Shown here one piece after another: positions 25,387 to 33,345 of a DNA stretch of 64,000 bases. The stretch's first letter is position 1, and each line of letters opens with the position of its first letter. The notes under the pieces are model-generated. The model saw only the letters and a program-made list of their open reading frames with translations, was not told the origin of the DNA and searched no databases. The translations under genes were made by a program, and so were the position numbers. Source of the stretch: an uncultured Faecalibacterium sp. (GTDB taxonomy: Bacteria; Bacillota; Clostridia; Oscillospirales; Ruminococcaceae); NCBI GenBank assembly GCA_904394215.1, contig CAJFNF010000005.1, positions 1-64,000 of the forward strand, written 5' to 3'.

Positions 25387-25687
25387 GTACCCGGAATTGA
25401 TCTATACCCACCCACCACCCTTTTGGTGGTGTCCCCCTGCCGCTGCGCGGCATCCCCCTTCGGGGGATCAAACTTACAGGCAGCTCTTAGCTTTGCCGAA
25501 ACGATCAGGCAAATCCATACTGCAGACGAGAAAGGAGCAGTCTGTGGTTCAGAGCCCCGGCAGGGGCAGCGGCGCAGCTGCGGGGGTTCCGCTGAAGGGC
25601 GGTGGGCGGGTTTGGATTCATTCATAAGAAAAATCCCCGTCCCAGGAAGGAACGAGGATTTGAATGATTGGGTTAGACAAACTTTTT
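25387..25687. other. Gene-free hairpin-rich stretch
   Basis: Contains consecutive short hairpins (CACCACC/GGTGGTG near 25411-25429; TGCCGC/GCGGCA and ATCCCCC/GGGGGAT near 25438-25469) and an AAATCC/GGATTT pair near 25630-25662. No frame has ribosome-site support. It looks like degraded repeat DNA. Confidence 0.5.
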
Positions 25688-25824
25688 TGGTGTACTCGGC
25701 CGCAGGCCAAGACGCCGACTAAGATGCACGAGGCAAAACCGCCGGTGAGTCGTAACGTGAGCGTGGCCAGCGTGTATGGTACCCAGTGAAAAGTCTTTTG
25801 CCTACTTTTCTTCAGAAAAGTAGG
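25688..25824 (-). repeat. Dispersed intergenic repeat, copy C, abutting the amino acid ATPase gene
   Basis: The left part is an imperfect match to the repeat at 3993-4086 (shared GGCCGCAGGCC, GACGCCGA-like, CGTAACGT blocks). The right 47 bases (25778-25824) are identical to 4087-4133. The terminal hairpin again touches a minus-strand stop codon. Confidence 0.85.
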
Positions 25825-26565
25825 TCAGCGGTCCCGGAAGCGGGAGAGGAACTCGACGGTCTTGGGGTTCCGGGGACGCTCGAAGATGTCGCTGGGGCTG
25901 CCTTCCTCGGCGATGACGCCGTCGGCCATGTAAACCACATGGCTGGAAACATCCCGGGCAAAGGCCATCTCGTGGGTGACCACGATCATGGTCAGGCCGT
26001 CGGCGGCCAACTTCCGCATGACCGCCAGGACTTCGCCCACCATCTGAGGATCCAGGGCGCTGGTGGGCTCGTCAAACAGCAGCACTTCCGGCTGCATGGA
26101 CAGGGCCCGGGCAATGGCCACACGCTGCTTCTGGCCGCCGGACAGCTGCCGGGGCCGGGCGTTGATGTAGGGGGCCATGCCGACTTTTTCCAGATTCTCC
26201 AGGGCGGTGCGGCGGGCCGCATCCTTGTCCTGGTGCAGGACATAGCGGAGGCCGGCGGTGCAGTTTTCCAGAACCGTCATGTTGTTGAACAGGTTGAAGC
26301 TCTGGAACACCATCCCCACCCGTGCACGGTAGGAGGAGGGGTTGAACTTCTTGGACATGATGTCCTGGCCGTGGAACAGAATCGAGCCGCTGGTGGGGGT
26401 CTCCAGCAGGTTGATGCAGCGCAGCAGGGTGGATTTGCCGCTGCCCGAGGCGCCGATCACACAGGTGACGTCGCCGGGTTTGACGGTGAAGTCCACGTCC
26501 CGCAGAACCACGTGGGTGCCGAAGCTCTTGGACAGGTGACGGACCTCAATGATGGGTTCAGACAT
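25825..26565 (-). CDS. Polar amino acid ABC transporter ATPase (GlnQ/HisP type)
   Basis: 246 residues. Walker [23 protein letters not shown], signature LSGGQKQR, Walker [14 protein letters not shown], and the family's [11 protein letters not shown] switch. It energises import by the adjacent permease. The ATG at 26565 is preferred to the GTG at 26574, as AAGGAGG touches the GTG but is 9 bases from the ATG. It overlaps the permease stop by 8 bases. Confidence 0.94.
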   Translation of the reverse strand: MSEPIIEVRHLSKSFGTHVVLRDVDFTVKPGDVTCVIGASGSGKSTLLRCINLLETPTSGSILFHGQDIMSKKFNPSSYRARVGMVFQSFNLFNNMTVLENCTAGLRYVLHQDKDAARRTALENLEKVGMAPYINARPRQLSGGQKQRVAIARALSMQPEVLLFDEPTSALDPQMVGEVLAVMRKLAADGLTMIVVTHEMAFARDVSSHVVYMADGVIAEEGSPSDIFERPRNPKTVEFLSRFRDR

Positions 26566-27382
26566 GGCTTGCACCCTCCTTCATGTCAAGATTCTGGGAT
26601 TTGTGGTTGGGGTCGGGGGCATTGTACATGCCGCTGGTGTAGGCCAGGGTGTCGGTGGTGTTCAGGTCGTAGTTCTGGGGGCCGTCCAGCTTCTTCTCCC
26701 ACAGGCGCAGCAGGTAGCTGGACACCAGGGTCATGGTCAGGTAGATCAGCATGACGATGGTGGCACTCTCAAAGTAGGTGTACTGGGCGCCCACCACGCT
26801 CTTGTGGACAAAGAACAGGTCGGTGATGGAGATAACCGACAGCACCGAGGTGTCCTTGATGTTGATGATGAAGTTGTTGCCGATCTGGGGGACAATGTTC
26901 CGCAGGGCCTGGGGCATAATGACATGGAACATGGTCTGCCAGTGGGACATGCCGATGGCCATGGCGCCCTCGGTCTGGCCGGGGTCAATGGAGACGATGC
27001 CGCCGCGGACGGTCTCGGCCATGTAGGCGCCGGTGTTAATGGAAACAATCAGGAAGCCGGCGGGCCACATGCCCAGGTGGATGTTAAAGACCTGCATCAG
27101 GCCGTAGTAGATAAAGACGGCCTGGATCATCATGGGGGTGCCGCGGAACAGTTCCACATAGCACCGCAGGAACACATGCAGGACCCGCAGGGGAATCCGC
27201 TTGTACAGCGGATCGCGATGGGTGTCGATGGGGATGGTCTGGACAGTGCCTACCGCAAAGCCGATCAGGCAGCCCACCAGGGTGCCCACCAGGGCCAGCA
27301 GCAGGGTAGTGCCGGCGCCGCGCAGATAGGAAAACCCGTATTTCTGCAGCAGGAAGGCACACTCGTTCAAAAATTCGTACAT
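26558..27382 (-). CDS. Polar amino acid ABC transporter permease (GlnP/HisM type)
   Basis: 274 residues. Family pattern [20 protein letters not shown] at the N-terminus, [41 protein letters not shown] (EAA coupling loop), and LPQA-like [10 protein letters not shown]. The polar C-terminal tail of about 45 residues is longer than usual. A single permease gene suggests a homodimeric channel. AAAGGAG ribosome site. Confidence 0.93.
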   Translation of the reverse strand: MYEFLNECAFLLQKYGFSYLRGAGTTLLLALVGTLVGCLIGFAVGTVQTIPIDTHRDPLYKRIPLRVLHVFLRCYVELFRGTPMMIQAVFIYYGLMQVFNIHLGMWPAGFLIVSINTGAYMAETVRGGIVSIDPGQTEGAMAIGMSHWQTMFHVIMPQALRNIVPQIGNNFIINIKDTSVLSVISITDLFFVHKSVVGAQYTYFESATIVMLIYLTMTLVSSYLLRLWEKKLDGPQNYDLNTTDTLAYTSGMYNAPDPNHKSQNLDMKEGASHV

Positions 27383-27488
27383 ACAGGGAACTCCTTTGTA
27401 CTTCCGGCCCGGGGGCCAAAGACAGCCGCAGCCCCGGCCGGACCATGGGCCCAGCCGGGGCTTGAAAGCTGTGTGTTGTGGCGGCTGC

Positions 27489-28409
27489 TTACTCGCTCAG
27501 GGGCTGCACCGAGATGGCTTCGTCCATCATGGTGTTGTAGTCATCGGTGGTCATGGTGGACAGGACCTCGTTGATGGCGTCCTTCAGAGCGGTGTTGCCC
27601 TTCTTCATCGAGATGCCGATGTTAATGTCCTCTTCGCTGACCTGGAAGTCGCCGTCACCGCCGCCGAAGTCCAGCAGGGTGAAGTCGGGGTAGGCCACCA
27701 GGGCAGCCTGGGCAGTGGGACGGTCGGTGACAACCACGTCGCAGGCGCCGCTCTCCAGGGCCACCAGCATGGCGGGAGCGGTCTCCTGTGCGGGCAGGAT
27801 GTCAGCGTTGGGGATCTGGGGCAGGCAGTTGTCGTACCAGATGGTGCCCAGCTGGCTGGTGCAGACGGCGCCGTCCAGGTCAGCCACGCTGGTGGCGGAA
27901 GCGTAAGCGCTGTCCTTCTTGGTCAGGGTGACGATGGAAGCGTAGTAGTAGGGGTCAGAGAAGTCCACCTGCTCGGCACGCTCGCTGGTGATGGACTGGC
28001 CTGCGATGACGCAGTCCACATCGCCGCTCATGACGGCGGGTACCAGGCTGTCCCAATCCAGCTTGACGATCTGGACCTTCTGGCCCAGGGCCTCGGCGAT
28101 CTTCTTGGCCATCATGACATCGTAGCCGTAGGCGTAGTCGCTGGAATCGCGGATCTGGACGGCACCGTTCTCATCGGTGGTCTGGGTCCAGTTGTAGGGG
28201 GCGTAGGCGCACTCCATGGCCACCGTCAGGGTGGTGGGATCGCCGTCGCCGTCGGGTGCTTCAGCGGCTGCAGAGGAAGCGGTGCTGCCGGCAGCAGAGG
28301 AAGCGCTGGATGCGGTGGAAGATGCGGTGCTGGAAGAGCCGCCGCAGCCTGCCAGGCCGGCCACCATCAGGGCCGACAGGCAGAGAGCCAGAATTTTGTT
28401 CTTTCTCAT
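27489..28409 (-). CDS. Polar amino acid-binding lipoprotein (SBP family 3)
   Basis: 306 residues. Lipoprotein signal with lipobox LAGC (Cys22), a Ser/Ala/Thr linker (about 25-55), then a type II periplasmic-binding domain: AMECAYAPYNW, YGYDVMMAKKIAEALG, DCVIAGQSIT, EQVDFSDPYYY. Ligand is likely Glu, Gln or another polar amino acid. The ATG at 28409 follows AAAGGAGA. First gene of the three-gene importer operon, behind a structured leader. Confidence 0.92.
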   Translation of the reverse strand: MRKNKILALCLSALMVAGLAGCGGSSSTASSTASSASSAAGSTASSAAAEAPDGDGDPTTLTVAMECAYAPYNWTQTTDENGAVQIRDSSDYAYGYDVMMAKKIAEALGQKVQIVKLDWDSLVPAVMSGDVDCVIAGQSITSERAEQVDFSDPYYYASIVTLTKKDSAYASATSVADLDGAVCTSQLGTIWYDNCLPQIPNADILPAQETAPAMLVALESGACDVVVTDRPTAQAALVAYPDFTLLDFGGGDGDFQVSEEDINIGISMKKGNTALKDAINEVLSTMTTDDYNTMMDEAISVQPLSE

Positions 28410-28491
28410 GATTTTTGAATCTCCTTTTCCCAAAAAACCCTTCTAACCCGGGGGACACAGACACGGGTTGTCCCTTCCGGGGGCATTGCCG

Positions 28492-28525
28492 CAAAAAACC
28501 CGGCATCCAATGCAGGATGCCGGGT
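28492..28525 (-). terminator. Leader terminator/attenuator of the polar amino acid importer operon
   Basis: Minus strand: 11-bp perfect stem (ACCCGGCATCC/GGATGCCGGGT), 6-base loop, six T. It lies between the promoter and the first gene, so most transcripts would end here unless an antiterminating structure forms. Confidence 0.75.
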
Positions 28526-28529
28526 GAAC

Positions 28530-28588
28530 ATTCAGCGTGCCAAGCTGCAAATCCGGCGCGAGCCGTCGCCGCGCCGATGCGGCTTACA
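28530..28588 (-). ncRNA. Structured 5' leader upstream of the attenuator
   Basis: Just downstream of the promoter the RNA can fold into a long hairpin: outer AAGCxGCA with TGCxGCTT and inner CGGCGCG/CGCGCCG (7 bp, 9-base loop). It does not match T-box, lysine, SAM or other riboswitch cores I can recognise. Sensing role is inferred from its position before a terminator. Confidence 0.4.
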
Positions 28589-28594
28589 GATGTT

Positions 28595-28623
28595 ATTGTA
28601 TGCACCGGACCCCTGTTTGTCAA
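28595..28623 (-). promoter_or_regulatory. Sigma-A promoter for the polar amino acid importer
   Basis: Minus strand TTGACA (28618-28623), 17 bases, TACAAT (28595-28600). It implies a leader of about 175 bases. Confidence 0.85.
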
Positions 28624-28665
28624 GTGGAAAGCTATATAAAATAGGAAAGCTGCCTTCAATCCGCA

Positions 28666-28694
28666 TTGACAAACGCCGGGCAAGCGGGTAAACT
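28666..28694 (+). promoter_or_regulatory. Sigma-A promoter for gltX
   Basis: TTGACA (28666-28671), 17 bases, TAAACT (28689-28694), divergent from the importer promoter. Confidence 0.85.
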
Positions 28695-28752
28695 AAGACT
28701 GTCTTTTGAGAGAACGCTGTTTTTTGCAGCCTGGAATAGAGGAGAAATCACC

Positions 28753-30234
28753 ATGCAAGACAAGAAAGTACGCACCCGCTTTGCGCCGTCGCCCACCGGC
28801 TATATGCATGTGGGCAACCTGCGCACGGCGCTGTATGCCTACCTGACCGCCAAGCACAGCGGCGGCACCTTCATCCTGCGGATCGAGGATACCGATCAGG
28901 AGCGGTATGTGGAAGGCGCGGTGGACGTGATCTACAACACTTGCCGCGAGGCCGGCCTGCTGTGGGACGAAGGCCCCGACGTGGGCGGCCCGGTGGGCCC
29001 CTATGTCCAGAGCGAGCGGATGGGCCTGTTCAAGCAGTACGCCGAGCAGCTGGTGGCAGACGGCAAGGCCTACTACTGCTTCTGCTCCAGCGAGCGGCTG
29101 GATGCCCTCCACGCCGAGCAGCGGGCCCGGGGCGAGATGACCCATTATGACGGCTGCTGCCGGGACCTGCCCGCCGAGGAAGTCAAGGCCCGGCTGGCCG
29201 CCGGCGAACCCTACGTCATCCGCCAGAAGATCCCCCGCACCGGCGTCACCAGCTTTGACGACCTGGTCTACGGCCACATCGAAGTGAACAACAGCGAGAT
29301 GGACGACCAGATCCTGATCAAGAGCGACGGCATGCCCACCTACAACTTTGCCAACGTGGTGGACGACCACCTGATGGGGATCACCCACGTGATCCGGGGC
29401 AGCGAATACCTGTCCTCCACCCCCAAGTACAACCTGCTGTACCAGGCCTTCGGCTGGGAAATCCCGGTGTACATCCACTGCCCGCCGGTGATGAAGGACG
29501 CCCAGAACAAGCTGTCCAAGCGGAACGGCGACGCCAGCTACCAGGACCTGATTGCCAAGGGCTGCCTGCCCCAGGCCATCCTGAACTATATCTGCCTGCT
29601 GGGCTGGAGCCCCAAGGGCGAGTACGCCGAGCAGGAGATCTTCTCCCTGCCCGAGCTGGTGAAGATCTGGGACCCCGCCGGCATTTCCAAGTCTCCCGCC
29701 ATTTTTGACCCCCTCAAGCTGCGGGCCATCAATGCTGAGTACATCCGCCGGCTGAGCCCCGAGGAGTTCCGCCAGAAGGCAGACCCCTGGATTGACCAGG
29801 CGGTGCACTGCCCCATCAACCGGGATCTGCTGTGCGCCAACCTGCAGCCCCGGTGCGAGATGCTCAGCGACATCCCGCCCCAGATCGACTTCTTTGACAC
29901 CCTGCCCGACTACGATCTGAGCCTGTACACCAACAAGAAGCAGAAGACCACCCCCGCCTCGGCCCTGGAAGCCCTGACGGCCCTGGAGCTGCTGCTGTCG
30001 GATGAAGGCACCGATTACGCAGACCGGGACGGCCTGTTTGAGTCCTGCAAGGCCCTGGCCGAGCGGATGGAAAAGAAGAACGGCTGGCTGCTGTACCCCC
30101 TGGGCATTGCCCTGTCGGGCAAGCAGCGGACCCCCGGCGGCGGCGTGGACCTGGCCTGCATGATGGGCCGGGACAAGACGGTGGAGCGGCTCCACCTGGC
30201 CATCGACCGCCTGAAGGCGGCGGTGGGCGAATAA
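28753..30234 (+). CDS. gltX: Glutamyl-tRNA synthetase
   Basis: 493 residues, normal length. Class I signature at the N-terminus RFAPSPTGYMHVGNLR (HVGN in place of HIGH) and KLSKR (253-257). It charges tRNA-Glu, and probably tRNA-Gln if the organism uses the transamidation route, which cannot be decided here. The ATG at 28753 is preceded by GGAGAAATCACC. The longer frame overlaps the promoter. It lies divergent from a polar amino acid importer. Confidence 0.96.
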   Translation: MQDKKVRTRFAPSPTGYMHVGNLRTALYAYLTAKHSGGTFILRIEDTDQERYVEGAVDVIYNTCREAGLLWDEGPDVGGPVGPYVQSERMGLFKQYAEQLVADGKAYYCFCSSERLDALHAEQRARGEMTHYDGCCRDLPAEEVKARLAAGEPYVIRQKIPRTGVTSFDDLVYGHIEVNNSEMDDQILIKSDGMPTYNFANVVDDHLMGITHVIRGSEYLSSTPKYNLLYQAFGWEIPVYIHCPPVMKDAQNKLSKRNGDASYQDLIAKGCLPQAILNYICLLGWSPKGEYAEQEIFSLPELVKIWDPAGISKSPAIFDPLKLRAINAEYIRRLSPEEFRQKADPWIDQAVHCPINRDLLCANLQPRCEMLSDIPPQIDFFDTLPDYDLSLYTNKKQKTTPASALEALTALELLLSDEGTDYADRDGLFESCKALAERMEKKNGWLLYPLGIALSGKQRTPGGGVDLACMMGRDKTVERLHLAIDRLKAAVGE

Positions 30235-30259
30235 CCGCGCAGCACCCATCATCACAAAC

Positions 30260-30305
30260 AAAAAAGACCCTGTATGGCCAAAAACGGCTGTACAGGGTCT
30301 TTTTG
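30260..30305 (+). terminator. Intrinsic terminator after gltX
   Basis: 15-bp outer stem AAAAAGACCCTGTA/TACAGGGTCTTTTT with inner GCC/GGC pairing and T-run. Confidence 0.9.
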
Positions 30306-30424
30306 ATCTTGTTTTGGATCATTTGGGCAAGAGGACGGTATGCGGCAAAAAGTGCAGCCCGGCCCTGTTAGAGTATATGCACAGAGCAGCTTTGGAATGC
30401 ATCAAGAACAGGGGGCTTTTGGCT

Positions 30425-32731
30425 ATGGATAAAGGTTTTGTGGGCTTTGGACCCTTCACTTCGCCGCTGCCGGTGCGGAACAAGGACCAGGAGGCGCTGG
30501 TGCGCCGGGGACAGGTCAGTGGGGTGATGCGGCAGCTGTTTGGGCTGACGGCAGGTTTGGCAGGGGGCTGGGCTCTCCTCTACGGCCAGCTGTGCCCCTT
30601 TGCCCTGGGGCTGGTGCTGGGGCTGGGGGAGGACTGCTTTGCGGCCTGCGGGGCCGGGGCGGTGCTGGCTTTGCTGCTGCGGGGGCAGGGTGTGCGGACC
30701 GTCTGCCTGATCTGTGCCGTGGGCGGGGCGGTGGTGGCCCGGTGGCTGTGGCCTCGGCGGTATCTGCCGGCCATGGTGTCGGGGTGCGTCCTGCTGATGG
30801 GCAGCGCCTTCTGTTTCCGGATGTACATAGGCGGGGATGGGCTGCTGTTCTCGGGAGCGGACGCGGTGCTGGCCGCCGGGACCGGCTGGATCCTCCGGCA
30901 TTTCCCCGCCGAAAAACCGGGGGCCGGGCGGCTGATTCTGGTTTTGTGCGGGGCAGCGGCCCTGGGCGGCATCCCATGGAGCCCGGTCAACCCGGGCCTG
31001 GCCGCCGCCGTACTCTATACATTGGTACTTGCCTGCCGGGGGAAGATCCAGCCCGCCCTCAGCAGCGCGGGTGTGGCCGCAGCGGGGCTGTGCTGTGCCG
31101 ACCCTTCGCTGGCCCTGGGGGGCGTGGGATTGTGCTGCGGGGCGGCACTGGGCCTGCTGGCCCAGGGGGACAAGTGGGTCTGTGCTGCGTTTTACAGCGG
31201 CGGTGCCCTGCTGGGGATTCTGGCGGTCCAGCCGCCCGGAATGGCCTTTGATTCTCTGGCGGCCCTGGGCATCGGGGCCGGGGCATGCCTGGTGATCCCC
31301 CGGCGGTACCTGCTGCGGGATGCCAGCCTGGCCCGGGACCCGGCTGAAACGGCGGACAAGCCCCAGCTGTCGGCGGCAGCCACCCGGCTGAACGCCGCCG
31401 CCGAGAGCCTGTCGTCGCTGGCGGATACCGTCAATAAAGTGTACGAAGGCCTGCCCCACCGGCAGGAGGGCTGGCGCTGGGTGGTGGACAACACCCACGA
31501 CACCCTCTGCGCCAACTGCGGCCGGAAGGAGGCCTGCTGGAAAGAAGAATACGCCGTCACCATGGAGGGGTTCAACGCCCTGCGGCCGGTTCTGGAGGAA
31601 AAACAGCAGCTGGAAGCCCAGGATCTGCCGGGGCAGCTGTCCCGCTGCATCCACCCGGCGGCTTTGTCCGGGACGGTGACCCGCTCCTTTGCCCTCTACA
31701 AGAGCCGGCAGGAGGCCCGGGTCCATGCTGAGGCCATGCGGACTGCCCTCACCGAGCAATACAGCGCAGTGGCCCAGGCCCTCAGTGCCCTGGGGGATCA
31801 GCTGGGCAGCCCCGGCAGCCCCGAGCCCTACAAGTCGGGCCGGGTGGCAGCTTTCTTCTCTTCCCTGGGAATGCCGCCCCTGGAATGTGCGGTCACCCTG
31901 GATGACCTGGGCCGGACCAGGGCGGCAGTGACCCTGCCCCGGGCCCGGTTCAGCCAGGGAGAACTGTCGGCCCTGGCGGGGGAGGTGGGGAAACTCTGCC
32001 GCCGCAGCTTTGAGACGCCCCAGAAGCTGAGCTGCAAGGGGGTCACCACCCTGCTGTTCAACGAAAAACCCCTGCTGCGGGCGGTGTTTGGCTGGGCGGG
32101 GGCTGCCGCCCGCGGGGATGTGTCGGGGGACGCAGTCCAGCAGTTCTGCAGCCCCACCGCCGCCCAGATGATCCTCTGCGACGGCATGGGCACCGGTCGC
32201 CCCGCCGCGGTGGACGGCAACCTGGCGGCGGATTTGACCGGCCGGCTGCTGCGGGCCGGCTTTGCTGCCGAGCTGGCGGCCCGGCTGGTGAATGTGGCCC
32301 TGGCCCTCAAGAGCGAAGAGGAGAGCGGGGCTACCCTGGACCTGCTGAGCGTGGACCTGTACACCGGCACCGCCCGGATTTTCAAGGCCGGCGCGGCCCC
32401 TGGTTTCATTGTCCACGAGGGCCAGGCCCGGACAGTGGGGGAGGCGGGCCTGCCGGTGGGGGTGCTGGGGGCCGTCAGCGGCCAGAGCCGGATGGTGCGG
32501 ATGACAGCCGGGGATGTGGCCGTGCTGGTGTCGGACGGCCTGCTGGTGGATGGCCCCGGCTGGGTGCTGAAACAGCTGGAACTGTCGGCCGCAGCGGGGG
32601 ATACCCCCCAGCAGATCGCCCAAACCCTGGTGGAGACAGCCCGGACCCGGGCGGGCCAGGGAGGCCGCCCCGACGACATCACCGCCGCCGTGCTGCGGCT
32701 GGAGCGCAGCGACGGGGCTTTATCTTTATAA
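30425..32731 (+). CDS. spoIIE: Stage II sporulation protein E (SpoIIE), PP2C phosphatase
   Basis: 768 residues from the ATG at 30425 (AGGGGG upstream; Mets at 30314 and 30377 lack good ribosome sites). About ten N-terminal hydrophobic helices (to about residue 300), a central region with Cys pair CANC...KEACWKEE, and a C-terminal PP2C domain: MILCDGMGTG (D586 region), DLLSVDLYTGTARIFKAGAAP, VLVSDGLL and RPDDITAAVLRL. SpoIIE dephosphorylates SpoIIAA to activate sigma-F in the forespore. No other sporulation gene lies in the window. Confidence 0.93.
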   Translation: MDKGFVGFGPFTSPLPVRNKDQEALVRRGQVSGVMRQLFGLTAGLAGGWALLYGQLCPFALGLVLGLGEDCFAACGAGAVLALLLRGQGVRTVCLICAVGGAVVARWLWPRRYLPAMVSGCVLLMGSAFCFRMYIGGDGLLFSGADAVLAAGTGWILRHFPAEKPGAGRLILVLCGAAALGGIPWSPVNPGLAAAVLYTLVLACRGKIQPALSSAGVAAAGLCCADPSLALGGVGLCCGAALGLLAQGDKWVCAAFYSGGALLGILAVQPPGMAFDSLAALGIGAGACLVIPRRYLLRDASLARDPAETADKPQLSAAATRLNAAAESLSSLADTVNKVYEGLPHRQEGWRWVVDNTHDTLCANCGRKEACWKEEYAVTMEGFNALRPVLEEKQQLEAQDLPGQLSRCIHPAALSGTVTRSFALYKSRQEARVHAEAMRTALTEQYSAVAQALSALGDQLGSPGSPEPYKSGRVAAFFSSLGMPPLECAVTLDDLGRTRAAVTLPRARFSQGELSALAGEVGKLCRRSFETPQKLSCKGVTTLLFNEKPLLRAVFGWAGAAARGDVSGDAVQQFCSPTAAQMILCDGMGTGRPAAVDGNLAADLTGRLLRAGFAAELAARLVNVALALKSEEESGATLDLLSVDLYTGTARIFKAGAAPGFIVHEGQARTVGEAGLPVGVLGAVSGQSRMVRMTAGDVAVLVSDGLLVDGPGWVLKQLELSAAAGDTPQQIAQTLVETARTRAGQGGRPDDITAAVLRLERSDGALSL

Positions 32732-32758
32732 GAATATAGTAAGAGCATGGAACAGAAC

Positions 32759-32801
32759 AAGGGCCTGCCGCTTGGAGGACGGCAGGCCCTTGGTTTGTTT
32801 T
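32759..32801. terminator. Bidirectional terminator between spoIIE and the 41-residue gene
   Basis: Perfect 12-bp stem (32759-32770 with 32780-32791), T-rich to the right (GGTTTGTTTT). Confidence 0.85.
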
Positions 32802-32809
32802 GGACTAGA

Positions 32810-32935
32810 TTATTCTTCGCCGCCGTAGATGCGGATATAGTGAGGTGCATTTTTGGCCTGGCAGAAGAGCAGCAGCGTCGTTGCTGCAACGGCTAGGGCA
32901 GTGAGAAAAACGAGCATTGCTTTGAGAACTTTCAT
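32810..32935 (-). CDS. Small single-pass membrane peptide, 41 residues
   Basis: Product begins MKVLKAMLVFLTALAVAATT, then a hydrophobic LLLFC stretch and a short polar tail ending RIYGGEE. One transmembrane helix (about 6-26) with a basic N-terminus. AAGGAGGT sits 6 bases before the ATG, a matching promoter lies upstream and a terminator downstream, so the gene is well supported despite its size. No family recognised. It could alternatively be a cleaved secreted peptide. Confidence 0.75.
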   Translation of the reverse strand: MKVLKAMLVFLTALAVAATTLLLFCQAKNAPHYIRIYGGEE

Positions 32936-33011
32936 GTCTGGACCTCCTTATGATAATGGGCAGCCTGGGGCGGCCCCTGCGTTCCTCATGGAGCGGCGTT
33001 GTAGTAAACCT

Positions 33012-33040
33012 AGTATAGCATACTCTGCGCCGGATGGCAA
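33012..33040 (-). promoter_or_regulatory. Promoter for the 41-residue peptide gene
   Basis: Minus strand TTGCCA (33035-33040), 17 bases, TATACT (33012-33017). The rest of 32936-33224 contains no gene; it is AT-rich to the right. Confidence 0.75.
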
Positions 33041-33224
33041 ACCTGCAAAACCTTCCAAAGTGTCTATGGGCAGCTTGGGGAGCGTAAAAGAAAATTTTTT
33101 GCAAACTTTTTATGAAATGTGTGAAATGGACAAAAAATGCCCAAAAACGAGGCCGAAATCAAGGAAGATTTTATTCGGAAGGCGAAAAAGTTTTGGATTC
33201 ATCAAATTTTTGCTGGATTGGGCG

Positions 33225-33252
33225 TTGACTTAGAACGGGGAAATGATACAAT
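33225..33252 (+). promoter_or_regulatory. Promoter for the rnf operon
   Basis: TTGACT (33225-33230), 16 bases, TACAAT (33247-33252). The leader of about 85 bases contains a CTGCGCC/GGTGCAG hairpin (about 33279-33304). Confidence 0.7.
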
Positions 33253-33345
33253 GAAATATGTCAAGCAGCAGCCGTGGGACAACTGCGCCCTTTTGGAAGG
33301 TGCAGCAGCTCCGCGGCAATAAGCAGAATGGGGGATTGTTAGTTC

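Noticed and set aside
28406..28531. 41-codon leader frame ending in an ATGA overlap with the polar amino acid-binding protein
   Set aside because: No ribosome site, runs through the terminator stem and has no run of a single amino acid; probably chance. The leader structure is reported without it.
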